In this document: positions 30,110-41,410 of the stretch, one piece after another | Numbering within the stretch: the stretch's first letter is position 1 | Layout of the letters: every line of letters starts with the position of its first letter | DNA from: Agrypnia vestita | Lineage: Eukaryota; Arthropoda; Insecta; Trichoptera; Phryganeidae | Direction of reading: 5' to 3' | Assembly: GCA_016648135.1 (NCBI GenBank) | Contig: JADDOH010002135.1 | Span: 143,228 to 207,227 of the forward strand | DNA length: 64,000 nucleotides | The notes under the pieces: model-generated | Told to the model about the DNA's origin: nothing | What the model saw: the letters and a program-made list of their open reading frames with translations, nothing else | Database searches by the model: none | Translations under genes and position numbers: made by a program

Positions 30110-30655
30110 ATATACAGGGTTATTTGGAAAAAAATAATAAACTCACAGGACTATATTCCTGCCTTGATTATGAGTCGAAAATGTTCAAACAGCCATGACC
30201 TAATATCAATAGTTATGGCGTTATGCAATATCAAAGTTGTGCATTTTTTTTCAATATTTCTGACTTATTTTTTACAAAACGTTGAACTATCATTGCAGTA
30301 ACTTATATCGATAATGAAAAATTCATTCGTTTCAATAAAAGTTAAATAAAATTATAAAAACCCTGCAGAAATTCCAATTGGAATGTTTTCCAATTGGAAT
30401 TCGAAGGTTTTTATTAATTTATTATTTGACTTGTATTAAAGGGAATGAATTTTTCATATTCGATATAAATTACTGTAATGATAGTCCATCGTTTTACAAA
30501 AAATAAATTAGAAATATTGAGAAAAAATACTAGCTTTGATGTCGCATATCTCTATAACTATTGATATTAGGTCATGATTGCTTGAACATTTTCGATTAAT
30601 AATCAAGGGAGGAATATAACCCTGCGATGTTATTAATGTTTTCTAAATAACACTA
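30110..30655. mobile_element. Fold-back element, family F, long copy
   Basis: Arms of about 270 bp face each other around 30385-30400 (CCAATTGGAATG...CCAATTGGAATTCG). The left arm has CATGACCTAATATCAATAGT and TTCAATATTTCTGACTTA; the right arm has ACTATTGATATTAGGTCATG and AAATTAGAAATATTGAG. The left end starts TATACAGGGTTATTTGG and the right end finishes CTAAATAACACTATATA. No gene; the 133-residue open frame at 29900-30301 runs partly through the left arm. Confidence 0.8.
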
Positions 30656-31480
30656 TATATACACATACAGTACCGGTATTTCATTTTCCTAAATATATAT
30701 ACCCTGATAGATCGACTTTTGGACCAAACAAAACCCAAATTTGTGGTTTTACATTATTATTTTTGCGTTATTCAAATGGATTTTTTGTCTCTAGCATTCT
30801 AACTTAGAGTATCAAGAGAGATAATTGCTTTTTCGTACGGTATATGATGGAAAAGTAGTTTATTCGACAAAATTTATTTTTAAGTCCAAAACTGACTCTG
30901 TGCTCATTTCTGTCGACTGTAGATGTAAAATTTATGTGTATTTCATTTTATATTTTAACAAACAGACCATTAACGCGTCGTTATTGACCCTGACAGATAT
31001 ATTTTTATTGTATTAAGGAAATCGAACAGGTTTTTTACAGTAAATTAAAATATAAGTAGCATAAAAATGATTCCTCTGAATTACCATGGACTACTAAAAA
31101 TGGAAGAGATTGAATAAGTTAAAGATGTGTAAGAAACTGAGAGGGGGACTAAAATATGTGTGAAAATTATAATGAAATGGTCTACGTGATAAAATCTATA
31201 TTATAATTGCTCCAAAAATAATGCATGTAGTGTGCAATATTCACAGTTTGAAAGATAACCAAATCTTATAAAAAGCACTAGCCTAGGAGGAACAGGCGAA
31301 GGTATCGACAACAGCCGATTGCATAACTTGTTGTGCTACAAAAAATAAAGCTCCTTAAAATGTGGGTTGAAATACAGTGAAGCTCTGTAGAAAAAAGCAT
31401 TGAAAGCTTTTAAAATATTCACTCTTTTTACGAAAGCTCAAAATTGTGATGAATTCTTCGCCATCAGTCTGCCGTGGCTG
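30656..31480. other. AT-rich stretch, nothing recognised
   Basis: No supported feature; a 63-residue open frame at 30825-31016 has no domain. Confidence 0.45.
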
Positions 31481-31940
31481 ATTAATTTATTTTCGTGACC
31501 TGTATCTGCTCGTGTAAATCAAAACTACGCTCTTACGCCCTCTCCCTCGCTCCCTTCCATCTCCCTTCTCCCTCTCGGCGCTCATTTGCAGTCACGTCTG
31601 GTGATTAACCGCTTCCGGTGACGCGTCACCCAGAAGAGACAGGACCGCTCGCGCACGCACACACGCACACCCACACACCCACATGGCCGGGCACATCCTC
31701 CATTGTCTTATCGGCTGACGAAGTGTTGTCCTTGCTGTTTATCGTCTGTTTCGGTGGAAGCTTCAAGGACAGCGGGATCTAGCGCGTGTCTCCGCGCCCG
31801 AGGACTATTTTTAACGCTGCCACGCGCGATTCGGCAGCCAGGAAGGACCGGCGCGTACGTGGTCATTTTTATGAAATTGCCCATCGGTACATATTCTGAA
31901 TTAATTAATTACGACCTTCGTTCGTGTCATTAGTAGCATC
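31481..31940. promoter_or_regulatory. CpG-rich candidate regulatory patch
   Basis: Long GC/CpG-rich block with a CA/CG microsatellite (about 31650-31683) and the perfect 14-bp palindrome GGTGACGCGTCACC (31617-31630). Open frames have no domain. The right edge returns to AT-rich DNA with TTAATTAATTACGACC. Contrast with the background suggests selection or promoter-like activity; inference only. Confidence 0.4.
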
Positions 31941-32094
31941 ACTCTAGGAATGGACTTTGTTTGCCGCCTTGGCATGGCATTTAAAATATCATCAAATAGC
32001 AGCTATGTTATAAATATACTGCCCCCATAAACATAAAATAAATTTTCTCAGATTTGAGCATATATAGAACTTTAAAAATTAGATAATGCGTGGA

Positions 32095-32290
32095 TTGTGG
32101 ATGTTCTTATAGAGTGATGACTTAAGCTAGCTCATGAAGGTTGGGAGCCCTGTGCCATCGTGTAAAAATACTTCCACACACGTTTCTCATATTCATAGCT
32201 CGCGTATGTTCTTCGTGGGACTTCAATAATAATATATCTTAATTAATTAATCATCCCCTTAGAGACAAAATCCAGTAACTGAGTTCTTAG
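32095..32290 (+). repeat. REP-1 repeat arm
   Basis: GACTTAAGCTAGCTCATGAA, ACTTCCACACACGTTTCTCA and CTTAGAGACAAAATCCAG match other REP-1 copies. Confidence 0.65.
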
Positions 32291-32439
32291 AACATACCTG
32301 CATATAAAAAAATATATTTTTTAAATATATGTGTATAAAGAAGTTTAAAAAATGGAAGAAAAAAAATCAGGCATATTTTAGCACATATATTAAAATAATT
32401 CGTAAAAATTTAATGTATCCTACATTAAAAAGTGTATTG

Positions 32440-32720
32440 CTTATTACTCCACTTCAAAAATATAGAGATACCTATACCAGCTGCGAAAATCTATGTATAC
32501 TAACTAGTTCATGATAAAAGACCACAGATGTCTCTACCAATAAACAAAAGATTTTCAGATTTGAACATAAATATTTAGAGCTTTCAAAGATTGATTAGTT
32601 TTAAGCCCTGGGCCACCGTATAAAAAATACTTCCACACACGTTTATCATATTCGTAGCTTCGCCTCTGTGAGACATCTATAATTTACCTCAATAAAGGCA
32701 GCTATTTGACAAAATCGAGT
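32440..32720 (+). repeat. REP-1 repeat arm
   Basis: CTATGTATACTAACTAG, ACCACAGATGTCTCTACC, TTTTAAGCCCTGGGCCACCG and CTTCGCCTCTGTGAGACATC match the copy at 22370-22830. It is adjacent to, and in the same orientation as, the arm at 32095-32290. Confidence 0.65.
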
Positions 32721-33512
32721 CCTGTGTTTATTTACTAACTTTGCATTATAAAAAGTCCACCTTATTTTAAAAATAATTTTTGGTAACTTAACTATTTTAC
32801 AAAACATCATGAATTACTTAAAATGTACTACAATTAATTAAAGTATACTGTCTTATTGCTTAGAATTAATACAATTTTTGTGAAAAATTAAAAAACAATA
32901 TGACGTTTTTCGCACTAATATAAATTTTATATTGCTCTTCGTTTTATGTCAAATGGTTTACAATTTCTTATAGAAAATTACTTCATTTTATGCTAATAGC
33001 TTCCTTCATGCTTATCAGGCTAATAAAGAGATTAATTGTTTGTGATTGCTTTTTTCTTTTTTAAGAATATTAATACTATTTTGAACCACTCTCATTACAT
33101 GCTTTTATTTAACTCTCTTTGTCTGTTGATTATTGTTTGTCGATGTTCAATAATTGATTTTTCACTAACTTCCCGACTAGAGCTTTGAAACTTTCAAGAT
33201 TTACGTAAAGTGGATGACTACGCAAAATTATATAGGTAATTTTCGACATGATATGGTCACTACTTCGATGAAAATTAATAAGAACGTGAAGAACGAAACA
33301 GCTGAAGAACATTAGAAAATTTATTTTAAACTTTAAAACAACGTATTTAATATTTGGATACTGTATGGGTGATGTTAAAAAATCGATTACCAATGTAGGT
33401 ACCTATTGGCCAGTGGCGTGTAGTGGGTACAAACTTAGGTTACGCTGTGACAGTCTATATACCTATATTTAAAAAACTTATGTATTTTTTTTAACTGTAT
33501 ATAATGAACTTG
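32721..33512. other. AT-rich stretch with a hAT-like end word
   Basis: No gene. CAGTGGCGTGTAGTGGG at 33412 resembles the CAGTGGCGTA ends at 56876 and 58550, so a hAT-type remnant may lie here. Confidence 0.35.
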
Positions 33513-33567
33513 AGTAGGGCCGATATGGGAGCTTTCGCTCATAAAACGGTCCTGGGAAAGCGGTGGG
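33513..33567 (+). repeat. Dispersed repeat shared with 2836-2890
   Basis: AGTAGGGCCGATATGGGAGC and AACGGTCCTGGGAAAGC are the reverse complement of 2836-2890 with few changes. Confidence 0.65.
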
Positions 33568-34234
33568 TGTCCATTCACTGTATATAATGAACTATTCTGA
33601 GGAGCTTTAATCTACAAAAATAACTGCACTATAAAAGAAGTATTGTAAACAATGATTTTCTTAGTAAATAAATATTGTATATAAAGGTAACATGGCAAAA
33701 ATTTTCAATACGATTTATATATATAATTAAAACGAGAATAATACTAATTTCAGATATACGTTTCTTTTCACAAAAATAAATCAAACATTTTATGATATCA
33801 TCGATGGCAATGTCGTCGTAAATAAACATTTTAATTTTGTATTAAAATGTTCAAAAACCTACATTTTACGAAGTTTCTTAATAAATTATCATAAAAATGT
33901 AAATAGAAACGGATTGAATTTATGTGATTGTTGAATTCAGTAATTCATATAAAAATATATGAGAAAAAAAGAACAAATGTACTCAACATAATCATTATGA
34001 TTTGACAGATGGAATTCACCATAGAAAAGAGAAATAGAATTCACACAAAATATGAAAAATTTAGGTACTTGTCCATTACAAAAAACTCGCAGACATAGAT
34101 GAGTCAAAATACACAGTTCAGAACGAGTTTTTACTCGACTTGACTACGTCTATGGAACAAACTTTTAATAAATTTATTGTTCGAAGAATATTTTTTCTTC
34201 TGAATGAAGGCTTGAACTTTGCGGTGACATTATT
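33568..34234. other. AT-rich stretch, nothing recognised
   Basis: ACTGTATATAATGAACT occurs twice (33494 and 33577); otherwise no feature. Confidence 0.4.
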
Positions 34235-34377
34235 ATTAAAATAAAACACAAATCACTTTGTTTTCACCACTTTATTAGATTATACAATTCTGAAGAAGGG
34301 AACATTGTTCTCGAAACATCTAGATTTTATAATCTAATAAAGTGGTGAACACAAAGTGATTTTTGTTTTATTTTAAT
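34235..34377. mobile_element. Penelope-like terminal palindrome with hammerhead-like core
   Basis: About 50-bp inverted arms (34235-34283 and 34328-34377; CACCACTTTATTAGATTATA faces TATAATCTAATAAAGTGGTG) enclose CTGAAGA, A, the 6-bp helix GGGAAC-ATT-GTTCTC, then GAAAC (34290-34317). The core is compatible with the hammerhead consensus except for the extra base before the helix. Confidence 0.6.
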
Positions 34378-34779
34378 AAATTTATCATTTTTTAAGTGAG
34401 ATAAATTTATTATGAATTGACATGAAGTTGGATACAGAAATGTTGGAAATAAAACATCTAGCCGTAGGACGAATTAGGGCTAGAATATTAAATGTACTTT
34501 TTCTTGAAATAAGATTATTTATTTAATATTTATTTCCCAGAATCTTTACTAATGCACAGCTTTTTTGCTTGTATGCGCTGCACGCCACAGCTATTGGCTA
34601 CAGGCGCCTGCTTAATGCTAAGTGAACATATTTATTTTCCCTGTGTAAACTTAAAGTTAATTTCATTTCTTAAACGAGTATTCACATTTCTCGTCTGTAT
34701 GTTTATCGAGGCCTGTAAAAATGCATCGAAATGGATAAATCATGATCATTTGACGTCAATTAAGGCTGTAAAATAAAGC
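34378..34779. other. AT-rich stretch, nothing recognised
   Basis: A 74-residue open frame at 34552-34776 has no domain. Confidence 0.4.
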
Positions 34780-35150
34780 TGTCAAAATAGACGGCCGCGA
34801 TTTAACCCGTAACATATTGACGCGCATTTATAAATACGCAGTAAGTGTGTTGCCAACAAAATGTGAATTTGATTAATGAACGTTTAAAAAAGATAAATGT
34901 TTGATTTTCATTTAAATATCTGAAATTATGATTTGTGACGCATATTTTTCCGAGTCGATCCTGGCGCCACACGGCAATAAATTAATTCGTTGAAATAGAT
35001 TTGTCTCTCGTCAACACGGCGGATCTGCGCGGTACTCCTGCCAGCGATTAACAGCGCCCCAATTAACCTCAGCCGGAGAAGTCACAACAAGGGTGCATCG
35101 TAGTCTATTTCCAGTTCCTCTTCACCGATGCCCTGTCTTCGGATAGAAGT
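34780..35150. promoter_or_regulatory. Candidate cis-regulatory patch
   Basis: A complex block with GACGCGCATTTATAAATACG, GGCAATAAATTAATTCG, ATTAACAGCGCC and CCCAATTAACC words (homeodomain and Cdx-like) and higher GC than its flanks. No open frame. The role is inference. Confidence 0.35.
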
Positions 35151-36187
35151 TATTTTAGTAAAAAAATTAACCTGTAAATACATCATTTTCTTTATAAATC
35201 ATTTATGGACGCTAGAAATTGAAGCTCGTTTATAATTTGATAACGCTGTATGAACTCAAAAATTAAACTCACTGAAACTCGTCAAGATTTTTAGTTTTAA
35301 CTCTTAGATAATATTATGTAGTAGATATTCATTTTGAATTCACACATAAAAATATTTCCCTTTTTGTAATTTACAACAAACAAAATCATTTTCAAAATCC
35401 ATTTTCTAAACGATGACCTGAACCTATAGATCCATTAAATCAATTATTTATTAAATACTAATCGCATTACATTCAAACACTAAATATTCAATACACATAA
35501 ATGTACATGTAAAATATACTTAAATGCAAAAATACATGTTACTAGAGCGTGCCGAAGACATTTGTAATTGGGATAATGGGCATAGTCTTCACTTATAATG
35601 TTTTATTATCAGAGTATCATGTACCTATTATCCTATTAGTGTCTCTAATAAATAAATAAATTTTACAGAATAACGACCAGCTTTTGTTTTGTAGTAATTT
35701 TAAATAGAGGTCAGTTCTAGGGTGTTCATGACTTAAATAATTTTAGAATACCTAGTATCAAAAAAGTGGCCTGAATATTTGAGATAATTAATTTGAGTGC
35801 GTATATGTGTGACTCCAAATGTAAGTAAAAATGCATTGCTATCAAGTCTATCTGTAAAATTCTAGATAGATTGGAAGACGGGAAGTGTGTTAATTTTCAT
35901 TTCCAAGATTTTTCCATAAGAAATCAGGCAATATCGGCGGTGAAGTTTAATATAAAGAGTTAAAAAACAAATTATTCGATTCATTAAGTACAAAAAAAGA
36001 TGTACAAACAGAAAGATATAAGAATAAATATATGTATCGAAAAAATATTTAATTGAACCAATTTCGCGTTGGCAACCATTTATGATTAGAGAGTTCTATT
36101 ATTTAATTTAAATCTTTAAGTAATACACGCAAGGTGATGCCAGGATAATCATTAAAATGGATGGGAAACATAAATTATATTATCACT
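35151..36187. other. Gene-free AT-rich stretch
   Basis: No supported feature; TTCACACATAAAAATATTTC at 35340 is a small REP-1-like word. Confidence 0.45.
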
Positions 36188-36188
36188 A

Positions 36189-36323
36189 CTTGAGTTTAAT
36201 TGTATATTATATTTTACTACTTGAGTTTCGAGAGGTACCAGAATCTCTCATCGATAGGTGAAGTATTAAACTAATAATATTATTGAGTATTATTAATTGA
36301 TATAATATACAATTAAACTCAAG
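36189..36323. repeat. Inverted repeat of 24 bp around a dispersed repeat
   Basis: CTTGAGTTTAATTGTATATT (36189 onwards) is matched by its inverse ending at 36323. The interior 36205-36275 is the repeat also found at 7334-7403. Confidence 0.65.
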
Positions 36324-36610
36324 CAGAGATAACTTAATAAACAGGACAAGTTTAACCATTTTTATTAAATCTGTAATATATTCAATGCAACTGTTTATTT
36401 TCTTAATGAAAACGCGTTTAATTTTTTCGGTTTAAGTTTTAATTTTAATTAATTTAAAAAAATACGAATCAAACAACTATTTGATCACTCCTGTCACTCC
36501 ATCGGTTTCACAAAGAGCAACTTATAGATACGTTTTTTTTTATTTTTGGGTTTTTTTGGTATACGTTTTTTAAAGAATTACTATTTTAATATGATTAATA
36601 ACAAGAATGT

Positions 36611-36666
36611 ACTTTGTTTGCACCACTTAATTAGGTTGTTCAATAAATTAATGGTGTACACAAAGT
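36611..36666. repeat. Short palindrome related to the 34235 element
   Basis: ACTTTGTTTGCACCACTTAA faces TTAATGGTGTACACAAAGT. The words match the outer arms at 34235-34377 (ACTTTG, CACCACTT), but the hammerhead-like centre is missing. Confidence 0.6.
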
Positions 36667-36950
36667 ATCTAATCTAAATAATTTCGTAATGTATAATGTC
36701 ACCACAAAAACACTTTGCATTTTTTGAAGAAGATTATGTTTTTATCTTTTTATGGATTTCTATTCATTTTATACAGTCTGGCGTACCTACATATTCAGGA
36801 ATTATACTAATTGAATCATATAATTTAATGAAAACGCATTTTATTGTAATGTTGCAATTTTAAAGCATATTTTAATCGGCGATATTTATTAATTAGAATG
36901 ATATATCATCAGTTTGTTTTAAATAAGTTAATCAATTTATTAACTATGTT
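36667..36950. other. AT-rich stretch, nothing recognised
   Basis: No supported feature. Confidence 0.4.
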
Positions 36951-37080
36951 CTTAGGTTTTCTTCTTTGTGTTCATGTAACGCTTTAGCCCTGATGATGGA
37001 CCCTGCGATGAGATCCTAAATGTCGGCTGTAAAGGTCGTAAAAAGACGACAGAATATCCCAGAAACGCAAATCAGAAGAA
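36951..37080 (+). mobile_element. Penelope-like 3' terminal fragment
   Basis: CTGATGA at 36990, T, then GGACC and later ATCC, followed by TAAATGTCGGC and GGTCGTAAAAAGACG. This is the plus-strand counterpart of the Penelope end at 40790-40840 (CTGATGA, GGATCC, GAAACGTC, GGGTCGTAAAAACG). Confidence 0.6.
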
Positions 37081-37252
37081 TTAATTAACAAATTTAAAAA
37101 AAAAAACTCAAACTAATCGAGCATACTGCATTGTAAAGCAATGTAATATGTTAAAAATTCAAAGCCAACTACCATAATTTAAACATTTCTTGTCAATTTT
37201 TATGTTTGTTATTTCATTTTATTTATCTTTTATTTTTGTATTGATTATTATA

Positions 37253-37507
37253 TGTGGGTATAAAAGCAAAGACAGCAATATACAAAAAAAATTGAAATCA
37301 GTCATCAGTATTACCTACTAGTTTATAATGTACTGTATTCGAAAATTTGTAGGAAATAGCCTATAAATTTATAGAAAATATGATTTTGTAAGGGATGGAT
37401 AAATAAAATTTAAAATTCAGTAGATTGTAAATTAGTAATCTTAGGTGGCTGCATTCAAAACATGTTTTAATTTTTTGGATATTGTTGCTTTTGTTTTTAC
37501 ACCCACA
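37253..37507. mobile_element. Palindromic MITE, family P, copy 4 (full length)
   Basis: TGTGGGTATAAAAGCAAAGA at the left and TTTTGTTTTTACACCCACA at the right, with inner pairs such as GTATTACCTACTAGTTTATA facing TAAATTAGTAATC. 255 bp, non-coding. Confidence 0.85.
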
Positions 37508-37720
37508 CTTCTCCTAGAATCAATTTTGTTTTAAATATTATGGTATTTTTATACGTTGTATCGTTTTGATTGGGTTTTGTATAATAATGTCGATAGCCAC
37601 CCTCACAATTCAAGATCATTTTTATTTGGGGGTGCATGAATCTATTATATTATATGTTACATATTGTTAGTTGTATATTTTGAAACTTAGTTTATAGGTT
37701 TCAGCCATTGTACGGCACGT
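37508..37720. other. AT-rich stretch, nothing recognised
   Basis: No supported feature. Confidence 0.4.
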
Positions 37721-37887
37721 GTAGGAAATATAGCTTTTGAATTTATAGGAAACATGATTTTGGAAGGAATAGACACATAAAATCTATAATTCAGTACATT
37801 CTAAATACGTATCTAATACTCGGTGACTGTACTCAAAACATTTATATTTTTTTTGCATATTGTGGCATTTGCTTTTATAATCCTCAG
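37721..37887. mobile_element. Palindromic MITE, family P, copy 5 (right arm)
   Basis: GTAGGAAATATAGC, AGGAAACATGATTTTGGAAG, CGGTGACTGTACTCAAAACA and GGCATTTGCTTTTATAATCC follow the family from the centre to the right end. Confidence 0.75.
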
Positions 37888-37974
37888 ATTTATAATGTGT
37901 TATTAATTTATCTTCTACATAATATTTCACAAATTAGTGCAATTTTGTATTTATTTTACACAAACAAACACCTT

Positions 37975-38290
37975 TCTACATTTTGTCCGAAAGCTCGCCG
38001 TGAAAGCTCCGATCCCGAATGTGACTCGAATCTGTCTTCCTTTGTGTCAGCTATTCGTGGTGCAGGCGCCATCGGCGGGCGGATGTGACGTCACATCTCC
38101 CGGGACCGGATGTGACGCTCGCGTCGGTGTGTGTGTGCGGCACACATCTCCGCCACGTTACGTCATTAGGTTTTTAATCTCCAATTACGTATGCTCCTCG
38201 CTCTAACGTTTCATTCATCAAATGCCGGGGCTGACGAGCTGCTCCGTGTTGCGGCCGAAGTTAGTTAAATCATTATGTTTATTCTTTTGA
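37975..38290. promoter_or_regulatory. CpG-rich candidate regulatory patch
   Basis: GC-rich block with CGCCATCGGCGGGCGGATGT and paired ATGTGACG words (CACATC three times). Overlapping open frames (63 and 89 residues) show no domain. Confidence 0.35.
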
Positions 38291-38689
38291 ACTTTGAAAC
38301 GTTGTAAATTTGTTTTCTCACAAATAGTGGTTAATTGTTTTTTTTTTGTTCCATGCACTCAAACGACACTAATCATGTCGACTATTAAGAGTCTCAGGAA
38401 GATATGAAATTTCCAAGGAAGTGATTTGATAGAGAAACTAAAAGCATATTATTATACAGCAAGCATGTTCGAGAAGCTGTTAAATTGATTTATTTTTATT
38501 ATTTAGACGTCCTACATTTATTTTATAAAGTTTTTATTATCATTTATAACTAATTAGCTGTAATACATCAAAAATGATAGAACGAATGCCTGCGACTTCT
38601 TCCTGTTTATAGGAAAAAATAATCCAAATATTAGTGATAAAGAGTGGAGAGAAAAAAACTTGTAATCTTGTATAAACCAAAATAAGTCG
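38291..38689. other. AT-rich stretch with a Helitron-end remnant
   Basis: AGCTGTAATACATCAAAAATGA at 38559-38580 is an eroded reverse-complement Helitron 3' end; nothing else is recognised. Confidence 0.35.
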
Positions 38690-38965
38690 AATAAAATGAT
38701 AAAATCCTTGCAAAAATTGAAAATATAATTTTTAGCATTTTATGTGAGTTGTATTGAAGTGAATGATTTTTTCACAATCGACATAGGTAAGTAACTGATA
38801 ATTGTAATGATAGTTCGACTTTTTGCAAAAAAAAAATCAGACATAAGTAACAAAGCAAACTTGAATATTGCATTTCTCCATAACGTTGCTTTTTTTAAAC
38901 ATTTTTCCATCCAATCCACCTGTAAAGTTTTCGCTACTAGCTATGCGACACCCTGTATATTATCA
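38690..38965. mobile_element. Fold-back element, family F, right half
   Basis: Family words from the inner arm (GAATGATTTTTTCACAATCG, GTAATGATAGTTCGAC) through to the end GCTACTAGCTATGCGACACC CTGTAT. The left half is missing. Confidence 0.65.
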
Positions 38966-40064
38966 AATCTCTGAATTCTACATAGTGGCGAGTTATTATT
39001 TTTTTTTTTTTATTACATTATTCGGTCATCCAACAGGGAGACATAATAAGTTAGCTATATTCCGTATTGGTAATATTATTGATAAAAAAAATAGTGGAAG
39101 TAGGTACTCTTGTGTTTCTAGTAGTTGAATGTATATTAATAATGTTTAATACTGCTACGCAGCCAGTATTTAATATGTTGAAAATAAAAATTCGGACGAA
39201 TATTCTTAAAGATAAAAAAAAGCGATAAGGCGAGGAGCTAAACGCCATACCGAATTTGCATTCCAGAAGTGCTTCGAAGATTGGAAAAATCGTTGGCAGA
39301 AGTTTATTACATCTGATGGGGACTACTTTAGAGGGAATACAATTAATATTCGAGTAGCTTGTTGGTCTTGTGGTTAGGACTATCTTAAATCTCACTCCAG
39401 ACCAGCAAGTTAGTCCCATTTTCATAGCACAAGCGTTTAGCTTAGTTTAAAAATAGTAAAAATATTGATGTGACACGTATTCCGTGTTCGCATCTCTATT
39501 TTAAAATTAAAAAATAAATATTTAAGAACAAATAATAAAAAATTGAGTAAAACAAAATTCTACGTATTTTTTGAACAAACCCCGTATTTCGAAACTCGTT
39601 CTGTCTTATCGGAATTATTTTGCTCATAATTGAGTAGCGCGCAGTATACCAAAATAACATTTCATTATTTATGCATATTATATTTTCAATTAAATTTAAA
39701 ATACCGTATTTTATTTTTATGTACGTATATCTGCTGGTAAGCGTTAATCAAACATGTTAACTTTAATTATAATTGGATAATGTTTATTATACATAATTTC
39801 ACCACTGCGTAATGTTTAACCGTTTCCTTTATATCTTTTATGAGGTAGTTATCAATTCTCATTATATATTCAACCCTTCTGAGTGGATCCTGTTTAACTA
39901 AAGGCGGAGCCACGTCCATACATTATTGTAATATTTTTTATTGGTGCATTAAACGAATTTAGGGGTGTAGTTTTTAATGATAAAACTGGATCTTTTCATT
40001 TGATGATTTGGCAGTCCCCTCGTAGTGCAACTTGTGATCTTTGTAGCTTAAACAATATTAATTT
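38966..40064. other. Gene-free AT-rich stretch
   Basis: A 124-residue minus-strand open frame (39051-39425) lacks any domain I recognise; its composition is rich in Ile, Thr and Phe. I leave it uncalled. Confidence 0.4.
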
Positions 40065-40475
40065 GTGGGTTATAAAAGCAAAGGCAGCAGTGTCCAAAAT
40101 AAAATAATAAAAAAATTTGAATGCACCACTAATTTAAAACGTATTGTATTCTAGATTTTATGTATCTATCGCTTCCAAAATCATTTTTTTCTATAAAATT
40201 TCGAATTCAATGATAATGATATCGTTGTCCGTCCGTTCGTCCGTCTGTCTATCTGTCCCCGTAACTTCGGGTAACATCTGTAACTTTTTATAGTAAAATT
40301 ATTTTTTTCGTAAATTTGTTTTTTCGATTTTTTTTTTGATTTTTTAATTTTTTTTTTACAATATAAATAAATACATATTCCTTAAAAACCGACATGTAAA
40401 AGTACCGCCATTTTTGACGGGTAATAGCTAGTTAATTAGTAGGTATTCCTCGATGACTGCATTAAATTTTTTGAA
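40065..40475. mobile_element. Palindromic MITE, family P, copy 6, split by a Helitron
   Basis: The left arm (from GTGGGTTATAAAAGCAAAGG at 40065 to about 40206) and part of the right arm (CCTCGATGACTGCATT, 40448-40463) are separated by the Helitron at 40207-40431. The right terminus is lost. Confidence 0.75.
40207..40431 (+). mobile_element. Non-autonomous Helitron inside a P MITE
   Basis: Starts near TCAATGATAATGATATCG and TTGTCCGTCCGTTCGTCC; ends with CCGCCATTTTTGACGGG (hairpin), then TAATAG, CTAG and a following T. 225 bp, mostly T-rich inside. The exact first base is uncertain because the preceding base is T. Confidence 0.75.
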
Positions 40476-40734
40476 ACACGTATTTATCACTATTATATTT
40501 TCGAGAAGAGCAATTCACCTCATCATCACTGGCACACATCCCTTGAGTCCAATAGGTCAGTCATTAATAAAATATTGATCAATGCTCGGTCTATTAAAGA
40601 AAACCTAAATTCCGGTTTCGAATATTTCTTTCCATAATTAAAATTATACCACCATAATTAAAATTAAAATTATGGTGAAAAAAAAAAACCTCTTAAAACT
40701 CTAATAAGATTTAAGAATGTTCTTAAGTTTGTAC
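40476..40734. other. AT-rich stretch, nothing recognised
   Basis: No supported feature. Confidence 0.4.
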
Positions 40735-41410
40735 GGATACTCAGAATGTTCTGGTTCGTGTTTTCTGGGGTATAACGCCGCGTTTTTACGACCCTTCCGG
40801 CAGACGTTTCGGATCCCTGCAATTGCATCATCAGGGCTGATGTGTTGTTATTGTGTGTTAAGTATTGGCCTGCAATACCGTGTCGAAAGCAGGGTGAGAA
40901 CGTTGTCAATGTTGTGTTATAAGTATTGGATAGCAATACCGTGTCGTTGTTTATGTGTTACGTAGCAATACCGTGTCGGGGTCATGTGTTGTTTGTCTTT
41001 CATCTGTTGTCTGATCACTATCTCTTCGGAATCTGCGACGAGATTGACTATGAAGCGCCGGATACCAAGATGTTTTTAATTTGAGACCATCATCTCTATT
41101 TATATTTATCGGGTGTTTGTAGATTTCGAGCGCTTCCTTGATAATACGCGTATGGTGACTCTTAGGCTTTCCAAGGATTTTCGGTTCGAATGCAAAATGA
41201 TGGCCGGTATCCAGAATATGCTTAGCCAGATTTTCCTGGACGGCCGAGTTTGCATGCCCGTTTGTGCTCGTCGACCCTTTTGGAAATTGTACTTGCCGTT
41301 TGCCCCACGTATACTTACTTTATCGCAGTCTTGAAAGTCGAGCCTATACACACCGTCTTAGAAATAGACGGTGTGTATAGACTCGACTGTAAAGGTGGTT
41401 ACCTCTGGTG
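40735..41410 (-). mobile_element. Penelope-like element, 3' remnant
   Basis: Contains, in minus-strand order, a hairpin (41387-41337), GIY-YIG endonuclease sequence, a spacer with three CAATACCGTGTCG words on the plus strand (40873, 40934, 40966), then CTGATGA, GGGATCC and GAAACGTC (40834-40804) and the end GTCGTAAAAACGCGGCG. This is the 3' part of a Penelope-like retroelement; no reverse transcriptase domain remains. Confidence 0.75.
41037..41390 (-). pseudogene. Penelope-like GIY-YIG endonuclease domain, frameshifted
   Basis: One frame begins VYRLDFQDCDKV, where family members have the GIY start and a CDKVYVGQT-like strand. A second frame gives VDEHKRACKLGRPGKSG, and a third gives LAKHILDTGHHFAFEPKI then the KEALEIYKHP motif with the conserved glutamate and NINRDDGLKLKTSWYP. 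At least two frameshifts break it. In intact elements the domain nicks target DNA to prime reverse transcription. The same C-terminal words occur at 20715-20895. Confidence 0.75.

Noticed and set aside
39051..39425. A 124-residue minus-strand open frame as a gene
   Set aside because: No domain, low-complexity composition and no splice or promoter context that I can support.
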